DNA of 64,000 bases from contig NZ_JAGIOC010000001.1 in assembly GCF_017876515.1 (NCBI RefSeq), forward strand, positions 3,968,001-4,032,000. Reading direction: 5' to 3'. This stretch comes from Brachybacterium fresconis (lineage in GTDB: Bacteria > Actinomycetota > Actinomycetes > Actinomycetales > Dermabacteraceae). Positions 39,247 to 47,800 of this stretch are shown here, piece after piece; position 1 is the first letter of the stretch, and every line of letters begins with the position of its first letter. The notes beneath the pieces were generated by a model that saw nothing but the letters and a program-made list of their open reading frames with translations, was not told the DNA's origin and searched no databases. The translations under genes and the position numbers were made by a program.

Positions 39247-40559
39247 GCTTCCTTCGCGATGATCTCTTCGAGTTCGACGGAGGCCTGGTCAAGGGCATCC
39301 TGCGGTGTCAGCGCCGCGTTGATCGCCTGCTCGAGGTACTCGGCCAGGGTGTCGCGGATCTGCGTCCACCCCGCGACGTTGGGATTGGAGCGGAAGTGCT
39401 CCATGTTCGCGACGGCGGACGCGATCGCCGGGGTCTCCTGGACGTAGTCGCTCTCGACCGCGGAGGCGCGCGCCGGGACGATCCCGACCGTCTCGGCGTA
39501 CTGGTTGTTGTACTCCGTGCTCCCGATCAGCTGCATGAACTCCCAGGCCAGATCCATCTTCTGACTGTCCGGGTTGATCAGCAGGCCGGTCGCGGCCCCG
39601 CCGAAGGCGGCGGGCTCGTCGCCCTCCGCGAACGGCAGCACGTCCATGAAGCGCAGATCGAGATCCGGGGCGGCGGCCATGATCTGGGTCAGGGTCGCCG
39701 GATCCGTGAAGAGCATCGAGGTGTCCCCGGTCGCCAGGGGCGACTGCGCCGGCGGCAGAGCGTCCCAGGTGCCGCCGAGGTTGCTGTCGACGGGGGAGTC
39801 GCCCTGATAGAGGCTCACGTACCACTGAAGGGCCTCGAGCCCCTCCGGGCTGTTGAACTGCACGGAGGCCCCGTCCTCGGACAGCAGCCTGCCGCCGTGG
39901 GCCCACAGCAGGCTGGTGTAGGCCTGCTGCATGCCGGGCGGTTCGGCGCTGAAGACGATGCCGGCGCGCTCGAGTCGATCGCCGGAGCGGACGGCCAGGG
40001 CATCGGCCGCCTCGCGCAGATCGACGAGGGTGCTCGGCGGAGCGTCCGGGTCGAGACCGGCCTCCTCGAAGTGCGCGGCGTTGAAGGCCACCTGGCGTCC
40101 CGTGGCGGCGATCGGGAACATGTAGTGGGCACCGTCGACGACGCCGCTGTCCAGTCCGGTCTGCAGATCCTTGCGATCCGCCTCGTCCATCTGCTCGAGG
40201 CGCTCGTCGAGGGGCTCGATCCGGTCGTACTTCACCAGATCCGCCACGGCGGCGGGGCCGTGACCGTACAGATCCGGGCCGGTCCCCGAGGAGAAGCCAG
40301 CGTTCAGCCGCGGGGACATGTCCGCCCAGTCGATGAACGTGACCTTGGCGCCGCGGCCCGTCTTCTCCTCGAAGGCCGGGACCACGACCTCGGTGACGAA
40401 GTCCTGCTCGGTGGGCTGCACGCCCGGCCACCAGATGACGAGATCGCCGTCGGCGCCGCTGCCGCCTCCGGATCCACCTCCGCAGGCCGACAGCATCAGC
40501 GGTGCCCCGACGGCGGCGGTCGCGGCGGTCAGGAACGTGCGTCTGCGGGTGGGGAGCAC
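39243..40559 (-). CDS. Extracellular sugar-binding lipoprotein (SBP family 1)
   Basis: 438 aa from a GTG at 40559 with GAGAGG nine bases upstream; a GTG at 40580 is possible. The signal peptide (PTRRRTFLTAATAAVGAPLML then the lipobox LSAC) is followed by a Gly/Ser linker. The mature domain starts DLVIWWPGVQPTEQDF and has FMQLIGSTEYNNQYAETVGIVPAR near the end. It is the CUT1-type binding protein for sugars or sugar alcohols. The gene heads the three-gene transporter operon, divergent from a LacI-type regulator. Confidence 0.93.
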   Translation of the reverse strand: MLPTRRRTFLTAATAAVGAPLMLSACGGGSGGGSGADGDLVIWWPGVQPTEQDFVTEVVVPAFEEKTGRGAKVTFIDWADMSPRLNAGFSSGTGPDLYGHGPAAVADLVKYDRIEPLDERLEQMDEADRKDLQTGLDSGVVDGAHYMFPIAATGRQVAFNAAHFEEAGLDPDAPPSTLVDLREAADALAVRSGDRLERAGIVFSAEPPGMQQAYTSLLWAHGGRLLSEDGASVQFNSPEGLEALQWYVSLYQGDSPVDSNLGGTWDALPPAQSPLATGDTSMLFTDPATLTQIMAAAPDLDLRFMDVLPFAEGDEPAAFGGAATGLLINPDSQKMDLAWEFMQLIGSTEYNNQYAETVGIVPARASAVESDYVQETPAIASAVANMEHFRSNPNVAGWTQIRDTLAEYLEQAINAALTPQDALDQASVELEEIIAKEA

Positions 40560-40590
40560 GATGGGTACCTCTCGTTCCACTCAGAGTTGG

Positions 40591-40656
40591 TCGGCATTGG
40601 TCGGCATTGGTCGGCATTGGTCGGCATTGGTCGGCATTGGTCGGCGCTGGTCGGCG
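40591..40656. repeat. 10-bp tandem repeat in the transporter leader
   Basis: Five perfect copies of TCGGCATTGG (40591-40640) and a sixth with two changes (40641-40650), then a partial seventh and a half copy before. The array starts about 30 bp upstream of the binding-protein start, so it would be transcribed as its leader or lie at its promoter. A unit of about one DNA turn preserves helical phase if copies are gained or lost. Confidence 0.92.
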
Positions 40657-40764
40657 CGTCCGCCGCGGGGCTCACGCCCGTCCGCACCGGCCGCGGTCCG
40701 CACCGGGACCCGGCCCGATCTTCGGGTCGGATGGTCTCGGCTCGGAGAAGGCGTTACGTATTAG

Positions 40765-40778
40765 GTTCTGATCAGAAC
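40765..40778. promoter_or_regulatory. Perfect 14-bp palindrome, likely LacI-family operator
   Basis: GTTCTGATCAGAAC is self-complementary over all 14 bases. It sits between the divergent LacI-type regulator and the transporter, right beside a -10-like hexamer. Such a site is expected for a LacI dimer; the centre is AT rather than the CG most common for this family. Confidence 0.6.
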
Positions 40779-40998
40779 GATAGGCATGGTGCAGATCACA
40801 GTCAAGAGGTCGGCGTCCTGCTCGGATGTCGGCGGCGACGGGGTGCGTGCGGCATATGCGTCCGTGACCTTGGAGAGTCGGTGTGCCGCTCGAGTCCCCC
40901 GTCGACTCATCGGTCCTCCTTGAGGATCGCGGGGCTGCCGTCTACAGTCGATGCTGATACTTATACGAACCAGCGATTCTGCGAACCAGGAGGTGTCG

Positions 40999-42060
40999 GT
41001 GCGAGTACGCCAGCGCGATATCGCGCACGCCGCAGGGGTCTCCCAGGCGACCGTGTCCCTGGTGGTCAGCGGGCGCGCCTCCGAGGGAGGGGTCTCCGCC
41101 CGGACCCAGGAACGGGTGCGCTCGGCGATGGGGGACCTGGGGTACGTGCCCGATCCCGTCGCGCAGTCCCTCCGGGGCGGTCGCAGCGGATTGATCGGAG
41201 TCTTCACCTACGAGCCGGTCTTCCCGGCGACGCCCGATGACTACTTCCACGAGTTCCTGGTCGGCATCGAGGTCGCGGCCGCGGAGCTCGGGCGCGACCT
41301 GGTGCTGTTCTCCTCCACCCAGCGCGCGGACGGCAGTCGGACCATCTACGACCGCGGGGCCAATCGGCTCCAGGTCGCCGACGGGTCCGTGGTGCTCGGC
41401 CAGCAGCGTGACGAGCAGGAGCTGACCCGGCTCGCCGAGGACGGCTACCCCTTCGTGAGCCTGGGCGGCTACGACCCGGTTCCCGAGGCGGCCTGGGTGG
41501 CCGTCGACTACGAGGGAGCTGTCCGTGCGATCGTCGAGGATCTGCACGGCGCGGGGCATCGTTGCCTCGCCTACGTCCGCGGGGACGACGCGCGACTGCC
41601 CTCGGTGGCCCGTCGCGAGGCCTTCGACGCCGCGACGGTCGGCGACGAGACGCATCGGGTCCCGCTCTCGCAGCTGACCCGTGACGTCGTGGAGCAGTGG
41701 ATCCGAGACGGCGTGAGCGCCGTGGTGGCCGAGAACCCGACCGTGGCCGAGAGCCTCGCGTCGACGACGGCCCGGGCAGGATTGCGGTTCCCGGACGACC
41801 TGTCGGCCGTGTGCCTGGAGAGACCGCTGCGCAGCGGCCGGACAGCAGGGTGGTCGCACCTGGTCATCCCGAAGCAGGAGGTCGGCAGCCGCTCGGTGAA
41901 GGTGCTCGCGGCGATCCTCGACCGTGACCTCCCGGCCGACCACCACGGAATGATCCGGTGCCTGCCGCACCACCTCGGCACGATCGCGCCTGTCGAAGAC
42001 CGGCCGGACAGACCCGCCCGACCCGCCCGGACCGATTCGGGCCGCCAGAGAACACCGTAG
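40999..42060 (+). CDS. LacI-family transcriptional regulator
   Basis: 353 aa from the GTG at 40999, five bases after AGGAGG. The N-terminal helix-turn-helix and hinge (RQRDIAHAAGVSQATVSLVVSGRA, then VRSAMGDLGYVPDPVAQSLRGGRS) are typical. A periplasmic-binding-like effector domain follows. It probably controls the divergent CUT1 transporter and the downstream oxidoreductase, whose gene starts eight bases later. The tail is Arg/Pro-rich and divergent. The effector, probably a sugar, is unknown. Confidence 0.93.
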   Translation: MRVRQRDIAHAAGVSQATVSLVVSGRASEGGVSARTQERVRSAMGDLGYVPDPVAQSLRGGRSGLIGVFTYEPVFPATPDDYFHEFLVGIEVAAAELGRDLVLFSSTQRADGSRTIYDRGANRLQVADGSVVLGQQRDEQELTRLAEDGYPFVSLGGYDPVPEAAWVAVDYEGAVRAIVEDLHGAGHRCLAYVRGDDARLPSVARREAFDAATVGDETHRVPLSQLTRDVVEQWIRDGVSAVVAENPTVAESLASTTARAGLRFPDDLSAVCLERPLRSGRTAGWSHLVIPKQEVGSRSVKVLAAILDRDLPADHHGMIRCLPHHLGTIAPVEDRPDRPARPARTDSGRQRTP

Positions 42061-42068
42061 GAAGGGTC

Positions 42069-43796
42069 ATGACCATGCCGAGCTTTTCCGACCAGCGCTC
42101 GGAGTCCCGGGCCGACCTCGTCGTGATCGGCGGTGGGCTCGGCGGCGTCGCGGCGGCGCTGACCGCCGCACGACTCGGGCGCCGGGTGATCCTCACCGAG
42201 GCCGATGCGTGGCTCGGCGGTCAGCTGACCGTTCAGGCCGTGCCGCCGGACGAGTCCCGCTGGGCCGACAGCCACCCCACCTCGGCCTCCTATGCGGAAT
42301 TCCGGGAGCGCGTGCGCGATCACTATCGCCGCACATTCCCGCTGACGGATGCGGCCCGACGCGATCCCGTCCTCAATCCGGGCTCCGGATTCGTCTCCCG
42401 CTTGTGCCACGAGCCGCGGATCGGGGCACTCGTGCTCGAGGAGATGCTCTCCCCGCTGCTCTCCGGCGGACGCCTGGAGTGGCTGCGCGAGCACGAGCCG
42501 GTCGCCGTGGACCGTCAGGGTGACCGCATCACCGCCGTCGTCGTGCGAGAGGCGTCCTCCGGGAGGGAGCGCCGGCTCGTCGCGCCGCTGTTCGTGGACG
42601 CGACGGAGCTCGGCGACCTGCTGGCCCTCGGCGACCTCGACCACGTCGTCGGGGCGGAGAGCCGCGCCGAGCACGGTGAGCTGCACGCCCCTCGCGACGC
42701 CGATCCGTCGGACCAGCAGGCGATCACCTGGTGCTGCGCCCTGGAGTGGGCACCGGGGCATGAGGATCTCGTGCCCCGCCCCGCGCTGTACGAGCGCTTC
42801 GCCACGGTCGTGCCGGATTTCTGGCCCGGGCCGCAGCTCTCCTTCGACGACGTCCACCCGATCACCCTCGAGCGGCGCTCCCGGCCGATCTTCGCGGGCG
42901 ACCCGAACAACCACCAGCGACTCGACGGGGCGAGCGACATGTGGCACTACCGGCGCATCCGCGCCCAACGGCTGATGGATCCGGGTACCCCCGGCTCCGA
43001 CGTGACGCTGGTGAACTGGCCGCAGATCGATTACTGGGACGCGCCGCTGCTCGGCGTCGATGCGGACCGTCGCGGCCTGGCCGAGGAGGAGGCCCGGCAG
43101 CTCACGCTGTCCTTCGTCCACTGGCTGCAGCACGAGGCGCCGCGCAGCGACGGAGGGACGGGATACCCGGAGCTGCGTCTGCGCGGTGACGTCCTCGGCA
43201 CCTCGGACGGATTGGCGCGGCAGCCCTACATCCGCGAATCGCGTCGGATCCGCGCCCTGTTCACCATCACCGAAGAGCACATCGGCCGTGAGATGCGCGG
43301 CGAGCACACGGGCTCGGAGGAGTTCGCCGACACCGTCGGCACCGGCCACTACCGCATCGACCTGCACCCCTCGACCTCGGGGCGGAACTACGTCGACATC
43401 GACTGCTTCCCCTTCCAGATCCCGCTGGGCGCGCTCATCCCGCGGGACGTGGCGAACCTCGTGCCGGCGAACAAGAACATCGGCACCACCCACATCTCCA
43501 ACGGCGCCTACCGGCTCCACCCCGTGGAATGGTCGATCGGCGAGGCCGTCGGAGCCCTGTCGGAGATCAGCGGGCGCCACGGCGTCGACCCGGTTGCCGT
43601 CCACGGCAGCGGCGAGCTCACCCGCGAGCTGCAGGGACTGCTGGCCGACGAGCTGGGCGTGCAGCTGGCCTGGCCGGAGGCGATCCGGCGGAGGCTTCCC
43701 GAGGACGAGGACGAGGACGAGGACGAGAGGGAGGCCGGGACCGGGACCGAGGTCTCTACGGTCCGAGGAACCACGGCGACCGCGCAGGACGCCTGA
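42069..43796 (+). CDS. FAD-dependent oxidoreductase (FAD_oxidored family)
   Basis: 575 aa. The N-terminal FAD motif VVIGGGLGGVAAALTAARLG (GxGxxG) is near residue 18, and the family-typical LFVDATELGDLLALGD is near 178. HISNGAYRLHPVEWSIGEAVG near the end is also a family segment. These oxidoreductases are often encoded in carbohydrate loci; the substrate is unknown. The C-terminus has an Asp/Glu repeat (EDEDEDEDERE) and a Thr/Ala-rich tail. The ATG at 42069 follows GGAAGGG; ATG 42075 is possible. It is probably in one transcript with the LacI gene. Confidence 0.82.
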   Translation: MTMPSFSDQRSESRADLVVIGGGLGGVAAALTAARLGRRVILTEADAWLGGQLTVQAVPPDESRWADSHPTSASYAEFRERVRDHYRRTFPLTDAARRDPVLNPGSGFVSRLCHEPRIGALVLEEMLSPLLSGGRLEWLREHEPVAVDRQGDRITAVVVREASSGRERRLVAPLFVDATELGDLLALGDLDHVVGAESRAEHGELHAPRDADPSDQQAITWCCALEWAPGHEDLVPRPALYERFATVVPDFWPGPQLSFDDVHPITLERRSRPIFAGDPNNHQRLDGASDMWHYRRIRAQRLMDPGTPGSDVTLVNWPQIDYWDAPLLGVDADRRGLAEEEARQLTLSFVHWLQHEAPRSDGGTGYPELRLRGDVLGTSDGLARQPYIRESRRIRALFTITEEHIGREMRGEHTGSEEFADTVGTGHYRIDLHPSTSGRNYVDIDCFPFQIPLGALIPRDVANLVPANKNIGTTHISNGAYRLHPVEWSIGEAVGALSEISGRHGVDPVAVHGSGELTRELQGLLADELGVQLAWPEAIRRRLPEDEDEDEDEREAGTGTEVSTVRGTTATAQDA

Positions 43797-43833
43797 CGAT
43801 CGGCACGACGGCCCCGGCGCCTCGATCGAGAAC

Positions 43834-43877
43834 GTCATCTGGGGTGCCTCAGCCCACGGGGAGGCGCCCAGAATGAC
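43834..43877. terminator. Imperfect hairpin between oxidoreductase and GNAT genes
   Basis: GTCAT pairs with ATGAC and TGGGGTGCCTC pairs imperfectly with GAGGCGCCCA around a 10-base loop. It lies in the 143-bp gap between convergent genes. Confidence 0.45.
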
Positions 43878-43939
43878 GATCTCGAGCCGGGGTCGTTCCC
43901 GTCATGGGCGTCCGGGCTGACGATCTCGACCCAGCCCAC

Positions 43940-45058
43940 CTACTCGTCTCGACCAGGGAGCGTGCACTCCGCCGGCGGTTCGAGCAGGCGCGAGGTGTGC
44001 GCGGGCGCGGAGGAATGCCAGGACTGCGTGCGCTCGTAGGTCGCCCAGCCCATCGACTCGTACAGCCCGTCGGCACCGGTGGGGGAGTCGGCGTCGACCT
44101 CGAGATCGACATGCGTGCGGCCGCGCTCGGCGGCGTCGCGGATCGCGGCCCCCAGCAGGGACTTCGCGATGCCGTGTCCGCGGGCGCTGCGATGGACGCC
44201 GAGGTACTCGAGGTAGGTGCCCTCACCCAGGGTCGGAGTGGCCGGCATCCGCGCCGCGACCAGGCCGCCGGCGGGCAGCCACATCTCCTCGCGCTCGATC
44301 TCCGCGATCCACCAGTGATCCCAGGCCGCCTCCTCGGGGGTCTCGATGAGGCGCTGGACGAACTCCGCGAAGGATTCGCGATAGGAGCCCCAGTGGTCGG
44401 CGAAGGACTCCTCGAGCATCCGGTGGACGGTGCGGACGTCCTGGGCCACGGGCAGTCCGGAATCATGGCGATGCACGGGCCGCATACGGGTGCCCTCGCG
44501 GGGCTCGGGCCCGCCGTCGGCATCGTCGGCCGTCACCGAGCGGCGCATGTGCAGCCAGGTGCGCACCTTCTCGTACCCGGCGGCCTGCAGCAGGCGCGCG
44601 CGGTCGACGTCCAGCTCGTTGGTGTCGCAGGACATCTGCGTGCTCTCGACCCCGCGGTGGCGGGCGAAGGATCCGCCGACCTCGACCGCCCAGTCCAGGA
44701 GGGCGGCGGCCAGGGCCTTGCGCTCGGGCGCCTCGCGGGCGACGACGAACTGCAGGTCGGTGCGGCCGCGGGCACGATCCTCGAGGGCGACCCAGGCCAG
44801 CGGGCCCTCGTCCTCGGTGGGGGAGCCGTCGGCCGCGGCGGGGACGACGACGATCTCGCGCCGGGACCAGGACTTCAGTCCGACCAGCTGGGAGCGCAGC
44901 GAGTCCTCGTCGACGATGCCCTCCGGAGTGTGCTCCCGCTGGGCCGCGGCGAGCAGGTCCGCCAACGGTTCGACGTCGGTCTCGGAGGGCAGACGGGTCG
45001 TCAGCCTCCCCTCGAGCGAGGCGGGCAGCGAGGGTGGGAAGTGATCGGTGAGAGGCAC
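43940..45058 (-). CDS. Tandem GNAT N-acetyltransferase
   Basis: 372 aa, room for two GNAT domains as in mycothiol synthase-type proteins. The C-terminal half has the acetyl-CoA motif YLEYLGVHRSARGHGIAKSLL near residue 297 (RxxGxG) and GLYESMGW. The N-terminal half has weaker GNAT character (SQLVGLKSWS, RKALAAALLDWAVEVG). The substrate is unknown. The GTG start at 45058 is as annotated by frame; no clear ribosome site. Monocistronic between two convergent or same-strand neighbours. Confidence 0.75.
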   Translation of the reverse strand: MPLTDHFPPSLPASLEGRLTTRLPSETDVEPLADLLAAAQREHTPEGIVDEDSLRSQLVGLKSWSRREIVVVPAAADGSPTEDEGPLAWVALEDRARGRTDLQFVVAREAPERKALAAALLDWAVEVGGSFARHRGVESTQMSCDTNELDVDRARLLQAAGYEKVRTWLHMRRSVTADDADGGPEPREGTRMRPVHRHDSGLPVAQDVRTVHRMLEESFADHWGSYRESFAEFVQRLIETPEEAAWDHWWIAEIEREEMWLPAGGLVAARMPATPTLGEGTYLEYLGVHRSARGHGIAKSLLGAAIRDAAERGRTHVDLEVDADSPTGADGLYESMGWATYERTQSWHSSAPAHTSRLLEPPAECTLPGRDE

Positions 45059-45236
45059 CCGTTCATGGTCCCACGGAGCCCGCGGCCTGCACCGGGTCCG
45101 GGGTGGAACCGTGACCAGGGTGGTATGGAATCGGCATCGATGACGGAGGGCGAGAGAGGGAGAGGCCCCGTACCGATCACTCGGCGCAGAGCCTCTCGGA
45201 CCCGGCAGCGACGACCCGGGTGCCTCGCTCTCGGGA

Positions 45237-46970
45237 TCAGTCGCGGGCGCGGTGGGAGCCGGCGGGGACGTCGGAGGTCGCCTCGAGGGTCCCGGCGGCG
45301 CCGGAGCCCTCGTCGGCCTCGCCGTGGATCTCGTCCTCGTCGACCGCGAGCGCAGGGACCGAGCCCGTGCTGGTGGCCGGCTCCGGGCGATCCAGGGTCT
45401 CGCGGAGCTTCAGGTGCGGGATGAAGATCGACAGCACGATGGCGGCGACCACGAAGGGGATCGCGGTGAAGAACACGTCGTGCATCGCCTCGCCCATGCC
45501 GGTGCGGATGGCCTCGACGACGGGGGCCGGGAGCTTCTCCAGCGTGGACTGGTCGAGCACCGACCCCACGCCGGCGCCGCTCTCGCCGCCCTGCATCATG
45601 GCGGACGCGCCGGAGGGCAGGTGGCTGGCGATCGCCGGCTGCATCCGCGAGGTCATCACCGTGCCCAGGACGGCGATGCCGACGGTCGAGCCGATGTTGC
45701 GGAAGAACTGGACCGAGGCGGTGGCCACGCCCAGCTCGGACTGCGGCACCGCGTTCTGCACCACCAGGGTGAAGATCTGCATCATCATGCCCAGCCCCAG
45801 ACCGATCACCACCATCGCGACCGTCAGGTGCCAGGCGGCGTCGCCGTAGGAGACCTGGGTGAGCAGCCAGTAGCCCGTCAGCATCACGAGCCCGCCGACG
45901 ATCAGGATCTCCTTGTACCGACCGGTCTTGGAGACCAGCAGGCCGGAGAGGATGGACATGCCGATCATCGAGACTGACTGCGGGATGAGGATCGCGCCGG
46001 ATCCGGTGGCCGAGACCCCCATGACGGCCTGGGCGTACACCGGGATGTAGATGATGGCGCCGAACATCGCCACGGCGACCGCGAAGGAGGCCAGGATCGA
46101 CAGCGCGACCACCGGACGGGCCAGCATGCCCAGCGGCAGCAGCGGGTTCTCGGCCCGCATCTCGATCCGCACGAACAGTCCCAGCAGCAGGGCGGCCGCG
46201 ACGTACATGGCGATGATCGTCGGGGAATCCCAGGCGTAGGTGGCGCCGCCCCAGGAGGTCGCCAGCAGAGCGATGACCAGGCCCGGCGTGAGGGTGATGA
46301 TGCCGAGCACGTCGACGGTGGTGCGGCGGGCGACGTGGTCCAGGTGCAGGAAGCGCAGCACGAACGCGAAGGCGATCACACCCAGCGGCAGGGTGAGGAA
46401 GAACAGGTAGCGCCACCCGAAGTGGTCGGTCACGGTGCCGCCGATCAGCGGCCCGGCGATGGACGCCAGACCGAATGTGGCGCCCATCAGGCCCTGGTAC
46501 TTGCCGCGCTGGCGCGGCGGGATGATGTCGCCGATGATCGTCTGGGACAGGGGCATCAGGGTGCCCATGCCCAGGCCCTGCACGGCGCGCGCGGCGACCA
46601 GGAACCAGAAGTTCGTCGAGAAGCCGGCCAGGATCGAGCCGAGCAGGAAGATCGCGATGCCGGCGAGGTAGAAGCCGCGGCGGCCGTACTGGTCGGAGAG
46701 CTTGCCGACGACGGGGACGGTGACGGCGGAGACCAGCATCGCGGAGGTCGCGATCCAGCTGTAGTGCGCCATCCCGCCCAGGTCGGCGACGATGACCGGC
46801 ATGGCGGGGCTGACGATGGTCTGGGAGAGGGAGGCGACCAGCATGCCGAGCATGAGGCCGACGAAGACGAGCTTGCTCCGCCGGTCCAGGCCGACGAAGG
46901 CTTCGGGGGCGGAGGGCGCGGTGCCGACGGCGGGGCCGGGTGCCGACGCGGGGGTCGATGCAGTGGTCAC
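45237..46970 (-). CDS. MFS drug exporter, 14-TM DHA2 family
   Basis: 577 aa with about 14 hydrophobic helices. Motif A is GKLSDQYGRRGFYLAG; motif C-like GATFGLASIAGPLIGGTVTDHFGWRYLFFL marks the drug:H+ antiporter group. The C-terminal cytoplasmic tail of about 50 residues is acidic. The GTG at 46970 follows GAGGA; an ATG at 47096 lies inside the divergent regulatory region and is unlikely. The gene faces a divergent TetR regulator with an inverted repeat between them, the usual arrangement for an inducible efflux pump. Confidence 0.92.
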   Translation of the reverse strand: MTTASTPASAPGPAVGTAPSAPEAFVGLDRRSKLVFVGLMLGMLVASLSQTIVSPAMPVIVADLGGMAHYSWIATSAMLVSAVTVPVVGKLSDQYGRRGFYLAGIAIFLLGSILAGFSTNFWFLVAARAVQGLGMGTLMPLSQTIIGDIIPPRQRGKYQGLMGATFGLASIAGPLIGGTVTDHFGWRYLFFLTLPLGVIAFAFVLRFLHLDHVARRTTVDVLGIITLTPGLVIALLATSWGGATYAWDSPTIIAMYVAAALLLGLFVRIEMRAENPLLPLGMLARPVVALSILASFAVAVAMFGAIIYIPVYAQAVMGVSATGSGAILIPQSVSMIGMSILSGLLVSKTGRYKEILIVGGLVMLTGYWLLTQVSYGDAAWHLTVAMVVIGLGLGMMMQIFTLVVQNAVPQSELGVATASVQFFRNIGSTVGIAVLGTVMTSRMQPAIASHLPSGASAMMQGGESGAGVGSVLDQSTLEKLPAPVVEAIRTGMGEAMHDVFFTAIPFVVAAIVLSIFIPHLKLRETLDRPEPATSTGSVPALAVDEDEIHGEADEGSGAAGTLEATSDVPAGSHRARD

Positions 46971-47079
46971 GGGGGTCCTCGGAAGGTGAGAGGGGGCGGG
47001 CGGACGTTCTCGGGCGGGAGGGAACTCGTCCGACGGTCGCAGCGCACCATCGAGCCTCGACCGGACAATCCTAGCCAAC

Positions 47080-47115
47080 TGTTGCATTGACTGCACTATT
47101 TCAGCGGATGCAACA
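47080..47115. promoter_or_regulatory. Inverted repeat between exporter and TetR genes
   Basis: TGTTGCAT and ATGCAACA form a perfect 8-bp inverted repeat with a 20-base spacer; TTGACTGCA in the spacer adds further TGCA elements. It is centred about 50 bp upstream of the TetR start. It is AT-richer than its surroundings and is the likely operator of the adjacent TetR protein. Confidence 0.6.
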
Positions 47116-47146
47116 TTTGTGATCTGACGGACCTACGATGGGAGCC

Positions 47147-47800
47147 GTGATGGACCCACAGACTTCCTCTGCCCCGCCCGCCCCCGAGTCGGGTGAGTCC
47201 GGCGATCCTGCGACCGAGGGCCTCGGTCTGCGCGAGTTGAAGAAGCGCCAGACCCGCGTGGCCATGCACCGGGCTGCGCTCGAGCTCGTCGCCGAGCACG
47301 GCTTCACTCAGGTGACGGTCGAGATGATCGCCCGACGCGCCGGCGTCTCCACCCGCACGTTCTTCAACCACTGGACCACCAAGGATGCGGCGGTCCTCGG
47401 CGTGATCACGGGGGACTCGCTCGAGGTCTCCGACCGACTGCGCGCGGAGCTCGCCGAGCACTCGCCCCGCGAGGCGCTGCGGGCGGTGCTGCGCGATGCA
47501 CTGACCGCGATTCCCGCGGATCCGGAGCTGCGGGAGCTGAAGAAGCAGGTGATGGCCAAGGAGCCGCTGCTGCACTCGATCTCCTCGGGCCGGCTGCTGG
47601 AGGTCCAGACCGAGATGACCGAGGCCCTGACGGCAGCGCTGGAGGGGGACGAGGCCCGCACCCGCGCCGTCGTCGCCGTGCAGGTCGGCTTCGCGCTGAC
47701 CCGCAGCGCGTTCGCGCTGTCCATGGCCAAGGGCATCGACCCGCTCGCGGCGTTCGACGAGGTCACGGACCTCTACGATGCGGGGATCATCGAGGCCTAG
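47147..47800 (+). CDS. TetR-family transcriptional regulator
   Basis: 217 aa from the GTG at 47147, seven bases after TACGAT (leaderless); ATG 47150 is equally possible. The helix-turn-helix VTVEMIARRAGVSTRTFFNHW is near residue 50, preceded by KRQTRVAMHRAALELVAEHG. The ligand domain is variable. It is divergent from the MFS exporter and probably represses it. Its stop (TAG, 47798-47800) overlaps the stop of the convergent acyltransferase gene. Confidence 0.92.
   Translation: MMDPQTSSAPPAPESGESGDPATEGLGLRELKKRQTRVAMHRAALELVAEHGFTQVTVEMIARRAGVSTRTFFNHWTTKDAAVLGVITGDSLEVSDRLRAELAEHSPREALRAVLRDALTAIPADPELRELKKQVMAKEPLLHSISSGRLLEVQTEMTEALTAALEGDEARTRAVVAVQVGFALTRSAFALSMAKGIDPLAAFDEVTDLYDAGIIEA

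Larger units (their letters stand above)
40560..40998. promoter_or_regulatory. Divergent control region between binding-protein and LacI genes
   Basis: This 439-bp interval has the 10-bp array and the palindrome 40765-40778. On the minus strand TAATAC (40764-40759) directly abuts the palindrome and could be the -10 of the transporter promoter. Near the regulator side are AT-rich boxes (GATACTTATACG, 40968-40979), unusual for this sequence, probably the LacI gene promoter. No other gene is seen. Confidence 0.45.

Noticed and set aside
40591-40656. CRISPR-like short repeats
   Set aside because: Units are only 10 bp and directly adjacent with no spacers, so this is a simple tandem repeat.
43697-43740. 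Asp/Glu dipeptide run (GAGGAC repeats) as a frameshift or assembly artefact
   Set aside because: The frame stays open and in phase on both sides and ends at a normal stop shortly after; it looks like a low-complexity tail of the oxidoreductase.
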